NCBI RefSeq assembly: GCF_030409685.1
Contig: NZ_JAUFQJ010000008.1
Location: forward strand, 480,190 to 544,189
DNA from: Ferruginibacter paludis
Lineage (GTDB): Bacteria > Bacteroidota > Bacteroidia > Chitinophagales > Chitinophagaceae
DNA: 64,000 bases
Reading direction: 5' to 3'
Below, one piece after another: positions 16,294 to 25,037 of the stretch (its first letter is position 1; every line of letters starts with the position of its first letter). Made by a program: the position numbers and the translations under genes. Below the pieces are notes generated by a model. That model was not told the DNA's origin. It searched no databases and worked only from the letters and a program-made list of their open reading frames with translations.

Positions 16294-17277
16294 TCATTTC
16301 CCCATTTCCACCACCACTCCTTTCACGGTACAATTCAACTCCGGTTTCTTTTGCGTCGTGCGGTATTTTGACAGGTTGATCAGCAGCACGCTTGTAAGAA
16401 TTACCACGAGGCCGGTGATCTGTAGCGGGCTCATGTGTTCGTTGGCGAAGAATACGCCGAGCAATACAGCTACCACCGGGTTTACATACGCATAGGTACT
16501 AACCTGTGTGGCCGACCGCACCTGCAGCAACCATACATAGGCACTGTACCCTACCAGTGAGCCCATAATGATTAAATATATTAGTGCAAACCAGGAATCT
16601 GCGGTTACAGCCTGCCACTGAAAACCACTCCATTCATGCCCTAAAAAAATACCCGGAATAAAAGCCAGGCCTGCTGCCAGCATCTGCCAGGCTGAACTTA
16701 TGGTAGCCGTAGTTTTAGAGTTGTATTTTGAATACAAAGAGCCGCCTGCCCAACTCATGCTGCCAATAACGATCACCACCAAACCAACAATGGCCTTGCT
16801 GCTGTCGGGAGAAGCAAAAGCTTTGGTAACATTTTCGCTGAACAATAAGATAACACCCGCAAAGCCGATCACCAGCCCGGTTAATACAGAGCGGTTGCTA
16901 AAGTTTTCTTTCCACTTTGGTCTGTCGAGCAATACAAACCACAAAGGTGAGGAAGATACAAGGACCGCTACCAAAGAACTTGGCAACGTTTTTTCAGCCC
17001 ATATAACAGCCCCATTGCCTACCAGCAGCAGCAACAAACCACTGATGATGGCGGGCTTTATCTGCTGCCAGGTGCCTATGCGTTCTCCCTTTATCAAACT
17101 CCACCCCATCAGTAAAGAACCGGCTATCAAAAAACGGATGGCGCCCAGCATCATCGGCGGAATGTGCAGCACCGCTTTGCGGATAAAAAAATAGGTAGAC
17201 CCCCACACCAGGTAAACCGTGGCAAAGGCAATTACTACCAGCAGTGTAGAAACTTCTTTTTTTGAACTGGTTGGCAT
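16294..17277 (-). CDS. EamA/DMT family exporter
   Basis: A protein of 327 residues with about ten membrane helices arranged as two EamA halves (residues ~12-145 and ~163-300). The first helix motif VYLVWGSTYFFIRKAV is characteristic of YedA/RhaT-like drug/metabolite transporters. These export small metabolites, often amino acids or toxic compounds. Its gene starts 3 bp after the stop of an Lrp-family regulator on the same strand, so the two form one operon; in this arrangement the exporter is usually the regulator's target and exports the effector amino acid (known pattern, inferred here). The tail after residue ~305 is non-membrane and ends in VVVEMGK. Confidence 0.92.
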   Translation of the reverse strand: MPTSSKKEVSTLLVVIAFATVYLVWGSTYFFIRKAVLHIPPMMLGAIRFLIAGSLLMGWSLIKGERIGTWQQIKPAIISGLLLLLVGNGAVIWAEKTLPSSLVAVLVSSSPLWFVLLDRPKWKENFSNRSVLTGLVIGFAGVILLFSENVTKAFASPDSSKAIVGLVVIVIGSMSWAGGSLYSKYNSKTTATISSAWQMLAAGLAFIPGIFLGHEWSGFQWQAVTADSWFALIYLIIMGSLVGYSAYVWLLQVRSATQVSTYAYVNPVVAVLLGVFFANEHMSPLQITGLVVILTSVLLINLSKYRTTQKKPELNCTVKGVVVEMGK

Positions 17278-17280
17278 GAC

Positions 17281-17751
17281 TTATTTTTTTGGAATGATTA
17301 GTTGTTGTTGCTCCTTTACGGTTTCCAGCACAATCACCGATTTGGTGGATGCGATGTTGGGTATTTTCTGAAAGGAGTTGCGCATTAAATTCATCAGCGA
17401 TGCAGCATCTGCTATCCGCACTTTTACCAGGAAACAGTCTTCGCCGGCAATATGGTGCACTTCCTGTACCTCCGGAATTTTTGAAAGGGCCTGTGCCGTT
17501 TGACTGCTGCAGGTAAACCCTTCTGCCGACCGGATAAAAATAAATGCCAGCAGTTTCTGGTTCAGGGCAGCGGGATCAATCCGGGTGGTATACTGAAGAA
17601 TCACTTTTTTCTGTTCCAGCTTTTTAACCCGTTCCAGCATGGCCGAAGGCGCCATTTTAAGTTCCCGTGCAAGGTCGGCATTGGAAATCCTGGAATTGTC
17701 CTGCATCAGTTTTAAGATGTTTAAATCCGTACTGTCTAAGATAAGTTCCAT
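17281..17751 (-). CDS. Lrp/AsnC family transcriptional regulator
   Basis: A protein of 156 residues. The N-terminal winged HTH (residues ~5-55) reads LDSTDLNILKLMQDNSRISN, then ADLARELKMAPSAMLERVKK; the C-terminal RAM/ligand domain (~65-145) contains HHIAGEDCFLVKVR. Lrp proteins form octamers and respond to amino acids. The EamA gene follows after 3 bp. Just upstream of the start lies a nested palindrome (17762-17817) well placed for autoregulation. The start ATG 17749-17751 gives the standard length. Confidence 0.93.
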   Translation of the reverse strand: MELILDSTDLNILKLMQDNSRISNADLARELKMAPSAMLERVKKLEQKKVILQYTTRIDPAALNQKLLAFIFIRSAEGFTCSSQTAQALSKIPEVQEVHHIAGEDCFLVKVRIADAASLMNLMRNSFQKIPNIASTKSVIVLETVKEQQQLIIPKK

Positions 17752-17761
17752 ACTTGAATGT

Positions 17762-17817
17762 TTCTGTAAATGTACTATTATTCAGAATTAAATTCTAAAT
17801 AAAAAATATTTACAGAA
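17762..17817. promoter_or_regulatory. Nested palindrome upstream of Lrp gene, candidate operator
   Basis: The outer arms are a perfect inverted repeat, TTCTGTAAAT (17762-17771) and ATTTACAGAA (17808-17817). Concentric within them is a dyad AGAATT-A-AATTCT (17784-17796, extending to 17781-17799 with one mismatch). Both are centred near 17790. The site begins 11 bp upstream of the regulator's ATG. Confidence 0.55.
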
Positions 17818-17995
17818 CAAAAAGCTAAATATTTCCACATTCATGAAATTTTTTTTCTGGTAGTGATCTGTATGGCCTGAATAATTGCAGAGCAGAGCTT
17901 CAAAACGTCCTCATTTTATATCCCATTAGAGAGACAAGGCGAAACGATTTATATCAGTTGTAGTCTGTATGAAAAATCCCACAAAAAATAAATTA

Positions 17996-18048
17996 CAACA
18001 GCCGGCATACCCGGTTCAAAGTATTGGTGAAACAGTATGCAGCTGTTG
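17996..18048. other. Bulged hairpin in the DUF1259 upstream region
   Basis: Two complementary segments (7 + 6 bp, with a 2/1-nt internal bulge) enclose 24 nt. No T-run follows. It could be a leader structure or a decayed repeat. Confidence 0.35.
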
Positions 18049-18182
18049 CCGGCGGATTTTGTTAACGATAGCGCAACAAATATTTCCAATATATTTAGGA
18101 GGCTTAAAACAATCATCCATCCGGGTTTTATCATTATCGATATGACGGAGCATACTAATACCAATTTGCTAAAAAAATAAAC

Positions 18183-19148
18183 ATGAAAAAGTCAATAAAA
18201 ACAATTCCATTATGTGCATTTGCCATTGCAATTTTGCTGATGGCTTCCTGTAATAGCGGCACCAGGCCATCTGCCATAGTTGAAAATAAAAAAGATACCC
18301 TTGCCTGTTCCCCCGAAAGCAGTAAACTTGATACCGCTAAAATTGCTGCCGTTACCGGCATGAAAGGCACAGTAAAAAATGGTGAATATAAAATTACTGT
18401 TCCGCAAAATGACCTGCATATTGTAGTAGATGGTTTTAAAATAATCCCCCCCATGGGATTGGGTACGTGGATAGCGTTTACCCCCTGCGGGGATAGTGTA
18501 ATGATGATGGGAGATATTATCTTATCTGAAAACGATGTAGCACCGGTACAGCAGGAAGTTATCAGGCAGGGTCTTTCCATTACCGCAATTCACAATCACT
18601 TTGTACGCAACCGGCCTAATGTAATGTATATGCATATTGGTGGTTTTGGCAATGCTGCAACTCTGGCAGCCAATGCAAAAGCTGTTTTAGACAAGGTAAG
18701 CCAGTCAAGAGGCGCAGATCCCAAAGCAGCCAAAGCTGACAGTGTGGTAAATACTTTAAATATCCCCCTGCTGGATTCTTTGATGGGACATAAAGGAGAA
18801 ATGAGCAAAGGCGTGTACAAATACACCATTGGCAGACCCGATGTAATGCTGAGGGAGCATGGTGTTCCTATCAGCAGCTTTATGGGTTTCAATACCTGGG
18901 CTGCATGGCAGGGTACTCCTGACAGAGCCGCAGTTGCCGGGGATTTTACCATGCTGATGGATGAGGTGCAACCAGTAATTAAAACACTTATTGAAAATGG
19001 AATTGAGGTAGTAGCTGTTCATAATCACATGGTACATGAAGAACCAAAAATTTTCTTTCTGCATTACTGGGGTGTTGGCCCTGTTGAAAAGCTGGCAAAA
19101 GGATTAAAAGCAGCCTTAGACAAAACCGGAAAAGGTATGGGGCATTAA
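18183..19148 (+). CDS. DUF1259 (LppY/LpqO-like) lipoprotein
   Basis: A protein of 321 residues with a lipoprotein signal (FAIAILLMASC, lipid Cys near residue 23). The mature part carries two related halves, each with a strand-rich G-x-x-T-W segment and a late His-Asn-His: GLGTWIAFTPCGDSVMMMGD ... ITAIHNHFV (~95-140) and MGFNTWAAWQGTPDRAAVAG ... VVAVHNHMV (~235-285). DUF1259 was named from mycobacterial LppY/LpqO, and its function is unknown. The paired HNH triplets could bind metal (inference). The next gene, an exported propeller protein, starts 11 bp later, so they form an operon. The envelope location is shared by both. Confidence 0.88.
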   Translation: MKKSIKTIPLCAFAIAILLMASCNSGTRPSAIVENKKDTLACSPESSKLDTAKIAAVTGMKGTVKNGEYKITVPQNDLHIVVDGFKIIPPMGLGTWIAFTPCGDSVMMMGDIILSENDVAPVQQEVIRQGLSITAIHNHFVRNRPNVMYMHIGGFGNAATLAANAKAVLDKVSQSRGADPKAAKADSVVNTLNIPLLDSLMGHKGEMSKGVYKYTIGRPDVMLREHGVPISSFMGFNTWAAWQGTPDRAAVAGDFTMLMDEVQPVIKTLIENGIEVVAVHNHMVHEEPKIFFLHYWGVGPVEKLAKGLKAALDKTGKGMGH

Positions 19149-19159
19149 AATGTAGCAGA

Positions 19160-20167
19160 ATGAGTCAATTAAAAAGTTATTGTATTGCTATTATACTGGC
19201 TGTTTTTTGTTTGGAAGGCTGCAACGCACAGTCTTCCAAACAGAGCCAGGCACTTCAACTGATTACATCCGTTGCTTTGCCCGGCGTAGCCGGCAGGATT
19301 GATCATCTTGCATTTGACAGTGCTACCGGACATATTTTTATAGCCGCACTCGGAAATAACAGTGTAGAGGTGGTTGACTTAAGAACAAACAAAATTATTC
19401 ATAGCATCACCGGTTTAAGTGAGCCGCAGGGGATCGCTTTTATCACCGGGAAAAACATGCTGTTTGTGGCAAATGGTGGTAACGGCGCATGTGCTATTTT
19501 TAACACAGCAACTTATCAGAAAATAACGTCGGTTCAGTTACCAGGCGATGCCGATAATGTGCGCTATGATGCCGTAAACAAAAAAATTTATGTTGGTTAT
19601 GGTGAAGGAGGTATTGCAGTTATTGACGTAGCTACATTAAGACAGGTTGCAGATATAAAGCTACAGGGGCATCCTGAATCATTTCAATTGGATATTGCAG
19701 CAAAGAAAATCTATGTAAACGTACCCGGCAAACAACAGGTTGAAGTGATCGGTTTGGAAAAGCAGGTGGTAACAGACAGATGGAAGTTGACAGCTGCTAA
19801 ATCGAATTTTCCAATGGCATTAGATGTTATCAGTCGCCGGCTATTTATTGGCTGCAGGCACCCTGCAAAATTGCTGGTACTGGATACTGATTCAGGAAAA
19901 CTGATTACAGCTTTTGATACCGATAGTGATGTAGATGATATTTTTTACAACCCAAAAAACAGCAGTATTTATTTTAGTTGTGGTGGTGGTTACATTGATA
20001 TTTTTAAGCAGGAAACTCCCAACACTTATACTTTAGTTGAGAAGATACCTTCCCGGTCAGGGGCAAGAACCTCGCTCTTTCTTCCGCAATCAAACCGGTT
20101 AATAGTTGCCAAGCCAAAAAGTTTTAACAGTGACGCAGCATTATTGGTTTATGGTATAAAAAATTGA
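19160..20167 (+). CDS. YVTN/YncE-like beta-propeller lipoprotein
   Basis: A protein of 335 residues with a lipoprotein signal (IILAVFCLEGC, lipid Cys ~21). It then carries about seven propeller blades with recurring segments such as GRIDHLAFDSATGHIFIAAL, NSVEVVDLRTNK, KIYVGYGEGGIAVIDVATL and GKLITAFDTDSDVDDIFY. These are typical of YncE/YVTN-type propellers, which act as periplasmic or surface binding scaffolds. There is no enzyme signature. It is co-directional with the DUF1259 lipoprotein 11 bp upstream and convergent with the DoxX gene; the trio often suggests an envelope redox or stress function, but that is inference. Confidence 0.88.
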   Translation: MSQLKSYCIAIILAVFCLEGCNAQSSKQSQALQLITSVALPGVAGRIDHLAFDSATGHIFIAALGNNSVEVVDLRTNKIIHSITGLSEPQGIAFITGKNMLFVANGGNGACAIFNTATYQKITSVQLPGDADNVRYDAVNKKIYVGYGEGGIAVIDVATLRQVADIKLQGHPESFQLDIAAKKIYVNVPGKQQVEVIGLEKQVVTDRWKLTAAKSNFPMALDVISRRLFIGCRHPAKLLVLDTDSGKLITAFDTDSDVDDIFYNPKNSSIYFSCGGGYIDIFKQETPNTYTLVEKIPSRSGARTSLFLPQSNRLIVAKPKSFNSDAALLVYGIKN

Positions 20168-20303
20168 GCTGGTACCTGGAAGCATCAGTACTCGCTGAAC
20201 TATCTTCTTTAAGCGTGACCTGTAACCTAAATAAACGCAGGATGGCATTGTACAATCTACTCCACCGTTTTGGCTTCGTGCAGGTCGAAATATTATTTAT
20301 TGC

Positions 20304-20711
20304 TTATTTTTCCGGCTGGTTTTCCTGTACCAGGGGCAGGTACCGTTTTCTGTTATCGTACATTATCCAAATTAATATCGCAAAGAGAATGATTGAAACA
20401 GGTAAACCACTAGTATCCTGTACTATGGTAGTCAAAAATATTCCTGTCATCACAGGGAAAATAATCAAAGCCCCCAGGGCTCTTGTTCGTGGAATGATTA
20501 TTAAGATGCCGCCAAGGATTTCTGCAACTCCAATCAGCGGCATAAGCCAGCCAATTGCTGCCACTGCAGCCATCGCTTTTAAAAATTTAGCGGGTAAATT
20601 TTCCGGTGCGGGCATATAATTAAAAAATTTGCTAAGCCCGGCATTTATAAACATCAGGCCAAACAACAGAGACACTATAAACAATAATTTAGTTTTCACT
20701 GTACTTTTCAT
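20304..20711 (-). CDS. DoxX family membrane protein
   Basis: I place the start at the ATG 20709-20711, giving 135 residues that begin MKSTVKTKLLFIVSLLFG; the frame continues upstream to 20780 but those residues are not family-like. There are four membrane helices (~7-27, ~45-70, ~75-95, ~100-120). The DoxX signature is clear: FINAGLSKFF, then MPLIGVAEILGGILIIIPRT. DoxX proteins are small inner-membrane proteins linked to redox or thiol stress in several bacteria. It is convergent with the propeller lipoprotein gene. Confidence 0.88.
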   Translation of the reverse strand: MKSTVKTKLLFIVSLLFGLMFINAGLSKFFNYMPAPENLPAKFLKAMAAVAAIGWLMPLIGVAEILGGILIIIPRTRALGALIIFPVMTGIFLTTIVQDTSGLPVSIILFAILIWIMYDNRKRYLPLVQENQPEK

Positions 20712-20847
20712 TTTAATAAATTTATAAGTAAGGTATTGCTCACCTGGTAACTTAATGGGATGAAAATACAACACTTTCAAACGATGTAAACCTGCTCATC
20801 ACAAGGGATTTGATTCATGCCATCCCGATGTACGCAGATAACCTGCT

Positions 20848-21318
20848 CTACTCCTCTCCCAGCCCCAACCGCATTTCTATTAAATTTTTAGCAAAGCCCA
20901 TTTTTTCATACGCTTTGATGGCGGGCTGGTTATCAAAATATACTTCTAAACGCAACTCTGTAATTTGCCGCGATAATGCCCAATTTTTCAATGCTTCCAG
21001 TATAAGGGCATTTACGCCCCTGCCCCTGTATCCGGGCACTGTATACATAAACCCAAGGTAAGCGTGCCGCACATGCCTGTAAAACAGTTTCGACTTTTCA
21101 ATACGGGCGTAACCGGACGCGATGAGTTGATTACCAACTACCGCAACCAGCAGTTCTGCATCCTCCCCGGCTATCAGTTGCTGCAAATTGTAGTATTGAA
21201 TGGGATCATCTTTTAAGGTAATATCAAAGGGACGTTCGGCACTGATAACCCCTTGTTCAAACTGCAGCAGTGTTTCCATATCTTCCTGCCTGGCTTTTCT
21301 TATTGTTATTTGTTCCAT
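20848..21318 (-). CDS. GNAT family N-acetyltransferase
   Basis: A protein of 156 residues covering one GNAT domain. The acetyl-CoA motif A appears as MYTVPGYRGRGVNALILEAL (~91-110, with the R-x-x-G-x-G/A-like RGRGVN), and motif B as LEVYFDNQPAIKAYEKMGF (~125-143). It transfers an acetyl group from acetyl-CoA to an amine; whether the target is a small molecule or a protein N-terminus cannot be told. It is a single gene with its own 270-bp upstream region. Confidence 0.9.
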   Translation of the reverse strand: MEQITIRKARQEDMETLLQFEQGVISAERPFDITLKDDPIQYYNLQQLIAGEDAELLVAVVGNQLIASGYARIEKSKLFYRHVRHAYLGFMYTVPGYRGRGVNALILEALKNWALSRQITELRLEVYFDNQPAIKAYEKMGFAKNLIEMRLGLGEE

Positions 21319-21589
21319 CAGTTATAGTAAAATAATTTTTGCAAACTTAGCATTTTTCGCAGGGCCAATTCATTACGCTGTTTGCAAATTAAAGCGGCCG
21401 GCACCCCGGCGCTGGCTGCGGCTATCACATCAACAATATGCGCAGCTGGTTACAAATAAATAAATAAAAATATCCCCGGTGGTTACATTTCGGTTTTTCC
21501 GCATTGTATAAACCGATTTCCCGATTTTGAAAGCCCTGCCCTTTTTGTTTGATTTCCTTTGCATTCTATTCTAACAATATAAACTGATC

Positions 21590-24007
21590 ATGAACATACA
21601 ACTAACTGCGATTTTCTTTTTTCTGTTTTGCAGCGCCGCCTGCGCACAAACAGGCACCATACAGGGCCGGGTTATAACAAGCGATGGACAACCTGCCAAC
21701 AGTGTAACCATCACTGTAAAGAATACTGTAAAAGCTACACAGTCTGGCACAGACGGTACATTTATACTGCGCAAAATAAATGCCGGAGAGCAAATACTCG
21801 TTGTTTCTTTTGTGGGTTTGAAAACACAGGAAACGTCCATAACAGTAACAGCTGATCAAATAAGTGAGGTGAATGTGACGCTGGATGAAAGCATGAAAAA
21901 GATGGATGAAGTAATTATCAACAGCAACCGTACCCTGAATCATAAAACACTTTCTTCTGCCAAATCGTTGCTTGGGAACATGGATCTGCCGCAAACTGTT
22001 GGGGCTGTAAGCAACACGGTTATCCGCGATCAGCAAGCAACCCGGGTAGGCGATATTGTAAGAAATGTAAGCGGCGTGTCCATTACACAAACCAGGCTGG
22101 GCGTTAATGAAACTTATACCGCACGTGGCTACAGTATTGGTATTAATGGCGGCGCAGGCAGCATTTTAAAAAATGGATTGGTAAGTAATATCGCCGGTAT
22201 GCCGGAAGCTGCCACGCTGGAAAGTGTGGAAGTAATGAAGGGCAGCAGTGCTATGTTGTATGGCAATGTATCCGGTGGATTGATTGTAAACCTGGTAACA
22301 AAAAAACCAAAGTTTGAATATGGAGGCGAAGTAAAAATGCAGGTGGGCAGCAACAGCCAGTACAAACCGATTGTTGATTTGTATGGTCCCATTTTTAAAA
22401 ACCTCGCGTTCAGAATGGTGGGAACGTATGAAAATGACCGCAGCTTCCGCGACGTGGTAAAAACCAAACGCACTTATTTTAATCCCTCTTTTTTATACAA
22501 TATTGGCAAAAAAACAACGCTGCTGGTACAGGGCGATTACCTGGATGCAAAGCTTACCCCAGACTTCGGCATTGGTACACTGGACAGTGGACGGGTACTG
22601 CCTTCCAACATTCCTGTTTCCAGATTTATCAATGTGCTTTGGGCGTATAACAATGTAAAACAGCAGTCCGGCGCTTTTAATGTAAACCACACTTTTAACG
22701 ACAGCTGGCAACTCGCGTTCAGCGGATCGGTACAAAAAACGGATGTCAATTCTTTTGGCGCAGGCCTGCCCAATGTAGTGAGCAAAACAGGCGACTGGAA
22801 CCGCACACTGGCAAGAGCGCACAGCATTGAAAAAGACTATACAACCCAGGTAAACCTGAACGGGAAATTTACAACCGGTAAAATTTTGCACCAGGTTTTG
22901 GTGGGTACTGACTTTACAAGAGTTGAAACCCAAACAGATGCTTTTAAAATCACCAGTAACGGAACGGTTGTTACCACTTACGATAAAATAAATATACTCG
23001 ACCCCAGCCTGTACACACGCCGCAACGATATTCCCGATGCGGCCGTTACCACCGCTACCACTGCCCCCAGTAACCGTGTTGGTATTTATGTACAGGATTT
23101 TGTAAACCTTACAGATAAAATAAAATTGCTGGCAGGTGTAAGATGGAGCTACCAGGAAACGGTACAGACCAGCATCTTCACCACAGCTACGCAAGCCACT
23201 ACAAAAGGCGCTGCAGCAACAGCCAACAACCAGGCCTTCTCGCCCAAACTGGCCATTGTGTATCAGCCAACCAAAACGACTTCTGTATTCGGCAGCTACT
23301 CCAATAATTTCACCATCAATACCGGTACGGATATTTACAGCCAGTTGCTGAAACCTTCTATCGTTGACCAATATGAAGTGGGTGTTAAAAACAATTTCCT
23401 GAATGACAAACTTTCTGTCAACTTCAGCATTTATAAAATCATCAACAGCAACCTGGCACAGCAGGCAGAATTTAAAGCGGACGGAACTTTGAATTCGGAC
23501 GCTACTGTAAAAGAATTGAAAGGCCAAACAACCAGCGACGGACTTGAACTGGATGTGAATGGTACTATATCAAAAAACATTTATTTTATTGCGGGCTATG
23601 GTTATAACAACATGCGCTTTACAAAAACCTCCGGCGCTAAGGGATCTAATATTGAAGGCGAACAGGTGGTGATCAATCCGCACCATACCGCTAACTTCAC
23701 TGCGTTTTATACTTTTAAGAAAACCGCAGTAAAAGGTTTAAAACTGGGCATTACCGGCTTTTACACCGGTGATCGTTTGGGTGGTTACAACAATACCATC
23801 GGGCAGGTACAGCTGGGAAGCAGGCTGCTACCGCTTCAGGGATTTACAACGGTTGACCTTTCCGCAGGATACAGCATTAAAAAATTATCACTGCAATGCA
23901 AACTGGCCAACGTGTTTAATAAAGTAAATTACCTGGTGCATGATAATTACAGCATTACGCCCATTACGCCGAGGCAGGTAGTTGCTACCGTGGGATATAA
24001 ATTTTAG
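21590..24007 (+). CDS. TonB-dependent siderophore-type receptor
   Basis: A protein of 805 residues. The signal peptide (IFFFLFCSAACAQ) is followed by a carboxypeptidase-regulatory-like domain (~21-100; GTIQGRVITSDGQPANSVTI). The plug domain (~105-225) contains VGDIVRNVSGVSITQTRLGV, RGYSIGINGG and ESVEVMKGSSAMLYGNVSGG. A 22-strand barrel ends in an aromatic residue (VATVGYKF). The plug and barrel are of the FhuA/FoxA-like siderophore class, so ferric-siderophore import is likely; vitamin or other ligands cannot be excluded. No energising TonB or ABC genes are next to it and no Fur-like box was identified. A hairpin terminator follows. Confidence 0.92.
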   Translation: MNIQLTAIFFFLFCSAACAQTGTIQGRVITSDGQPANSVTITVKNTVKATQSGTDGTFILRKINAGEQILVVSFVGLKTQETSITVTADQISEVNVTLDESMKKMDEVIINSNRTLNHKTLSSAKSLLGNMDLPQTVGAVSNTVIRDQQATRVGDIVRNVSGVSITQTRLGVNETYTARGYSIGINGGAGSILKNGLVSNIAGMPEAATLESVEVMKGSSAMLYGNVSGGLIVNLVTKKPKFEYGGEVKMQVGSNSQYKPIVDLYGPIFKNLAFRMVGTYENDRSFRDVVKTKRTYFNPSFLYNIGKKTTLLVQGDYLDAKLTPDFGIGTLDSGRVLPSNIPVSRFINVLWAYNNVKQQSGAFNVNHTFNDSWQLAFSGSVQKTDVNSFGAGLPNVVSKTGDWNRTLARAHSIEKDYTTQVNLNGKFTTGKILHQVLVGTDFTRVETQTDAFKITSNGTVVTTYDKINILDPSLYTRRNDIPDAAVTTATTAPSNRVGIYVQDFVNLTDKIKLLAGVRWSYQETVQTSIFTTATQATTKGAAATANNQAFSPKLAIVYQPTKTTSVFGSYSNNFTINTGTDIYSQLLKPSIVDQYEVGVKNNFLNDKLSVNFSIYKIINSNLAQQAEFKADGTLNSDATVKELKGQTTSDGLELDVNGTISKNIYFIAGYGYNNMRFTKTSGAKGSNIEGEQVVINPHHTANFTAFYTFKKTAVKGLKLGITGFYTGDRLGGYNNTIGQVQLGSRLLPLQGFTTVDLSAGYSIKKLSLQCKLANVFNKVNYLVHDNYSITPITPRQVVATVGYKF

Positions 24008-24039
24008 TTGCACAGCACGACTATTTTTTTAAAGCTGGA

Positions 24040-24068
24040 ACCACCATTTTATATGGGGGTGCTTTTTT
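24040..24068 (+). terminator. Terminator after the TonB receptor gene
   Basis: A stem ACCACCAT (24040-24047) and ATGGGGGT (24053-24060) with one mismatch and a 5-nt loop is followed by GC and TTTTTT. It starts 33 bp after the stop. Confidence 0.6.
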
Positions 24069-24177
24069 ATATATCTGCAAATAAAAATAACTACACAGCA
24101 ATGGTGTGAATAGTATGTTCAATCATTACTTAACAAGCTGGTTGCCGGAGGTAGTTGTAATAAGAATTTAACGGAGG

Positions 24178-25014
24178 TTAATTGCCTGAACGCCGCAATA
24201 AATTAACGCCAATAAAATAAGGCATTATAAAAGGGATGGCTGGAATGGACACTGCATAACCGGCGGTAACGAATGGTTCAGGGCAACAGGTAGATAAGAG
24301 AACGATAACAAAAGCAAGTACGCTAACAGCAACATAAATTCTTGCCGGTATTTTGTTGAACAGGCCCGCAAGATTTAATGATACGGCAAAAGCTGCAGTG
24401 GCTAAATAAGTAAGCGCTACTTCAACTACCGAGATCATGCTAAACAAAGCCCTGACAGGCTTATACCATTCAGGCATTTTTTCTGAACCCGATGCTGCTA
24501 AAATGTTGAATGCAGCTGTTAAAAAATATCCCCAGAAAATCATATTGATGATAAAGAGCGGAATAAAAATAAGGATGGCAACAAAACCAAGTTGCGAATA
24601 AAAATGCTCTCCTTTCTTTTTCAATTTATCCCGAACGACGGCAAATCCAAACACGATAAAAATACCGGCAAGAACCAGTATAGAATATCTTACCTGCTGT
24701 TCAACATCCGTGGCTGTCCATTCAGTTGCTGTTGAAGGAGGTGGCCCGAAGCCAAAGAAAATAGAAACTAGTATCCAGGGTACAATTAAAAAGAATGCAC
24801 CCAAGGCCAACTCTCTTTTTTCAGCATCGGCATTTCTTACAACATTCAGCCCCAGCACCCAGGCGGCGGTTATCATCAGGCAAACATTGATGATCCAAAC
24901 CGGCAGGTAAATGGTATAACTTATATGACCAACGCCAAAGCCCAGAATTGCCGTCACTAAAGGGACAACCGAAAGATAAATATGACTTAGTTTTTTTGAA
25001 AGGCTGGTTTGCAT
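24178..25014 (-). CDS. Multi-pass membrane protein of unknown function
   Basis: A protein of 278 residues with about eight hydrophobic helices (e.g. LSVVPLVTAILGFGVGHISY, VWIINVCLMITAAWVLGLNV, FVAILIFIPLFIINMIFWGY). I do not recognise a family and see no catalytic motif. The start lies 23 bp after the stop of an exported amidohydrolase on the same strand, so they are likely one transcript. It could be a permease-like accessory to that enzyme, but this is position-based inference. The cysteines near the C-terminus (TCCPEPF) are unusual for a permease. Confidence 0.75.
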   Translation of the reverse strand: MQTSLSKKLSHIYLSVVPLVTAILGFGVGHISYTIYLPVWIINVCLMITAAWVLGLNVVRNADAEKRELALGAFFLIVPWILVSIFFGFGPPPSTATEWTATDVEQQVRYSILVLAGIFIVFGFAVVRDKLKKKGEHFYSQLGFVAILIFIPLFIINMIFWGYFLTAAFNILAASGSEKMPEWYKPVRALFSMISVVEVALTYLATAAFAVSLNLAGLFNKIPARIYVAVSVLAFVIVLLSTCCPEPFVTAGYAVSIPAIPFIMPYFIGVNLLRRSGN

Positions 25015-25037
25015 CTGCAGGGGTTTGAATGAAATTA

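Larger units (their letters stand above)
17752..18182. other. Non-coding gap between Lrp and DUF1259 genes
   Basis: Holds the Lrp operator candidate on the left and a bulged hairpin at 17996-18048 (CAACAGC-cg-GCATAC, 24-nt loop, GTATGC-a-GCTGTTG). A small minus-strand open frame at 17949-18164 is hydrophobic but overlaps the hairpin and has no homolog I recognise, so I do not call it a gene. Confidence 0.5.

Noticed and set aside
20164..20619. 151-codon plus-strand frame overlapping the DoxX gene
   Set aside because: The minus strand encodes a clear DoxX protein with four helices; the plus frame is its complement and has no family.
22493..23527. 344-codon open frame opposite the TonB receptor gene
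   Set aside because: It lies wholly antisense to a clear receptor barrel, with no domain, and its length follows from the codon bias of the sense gene.
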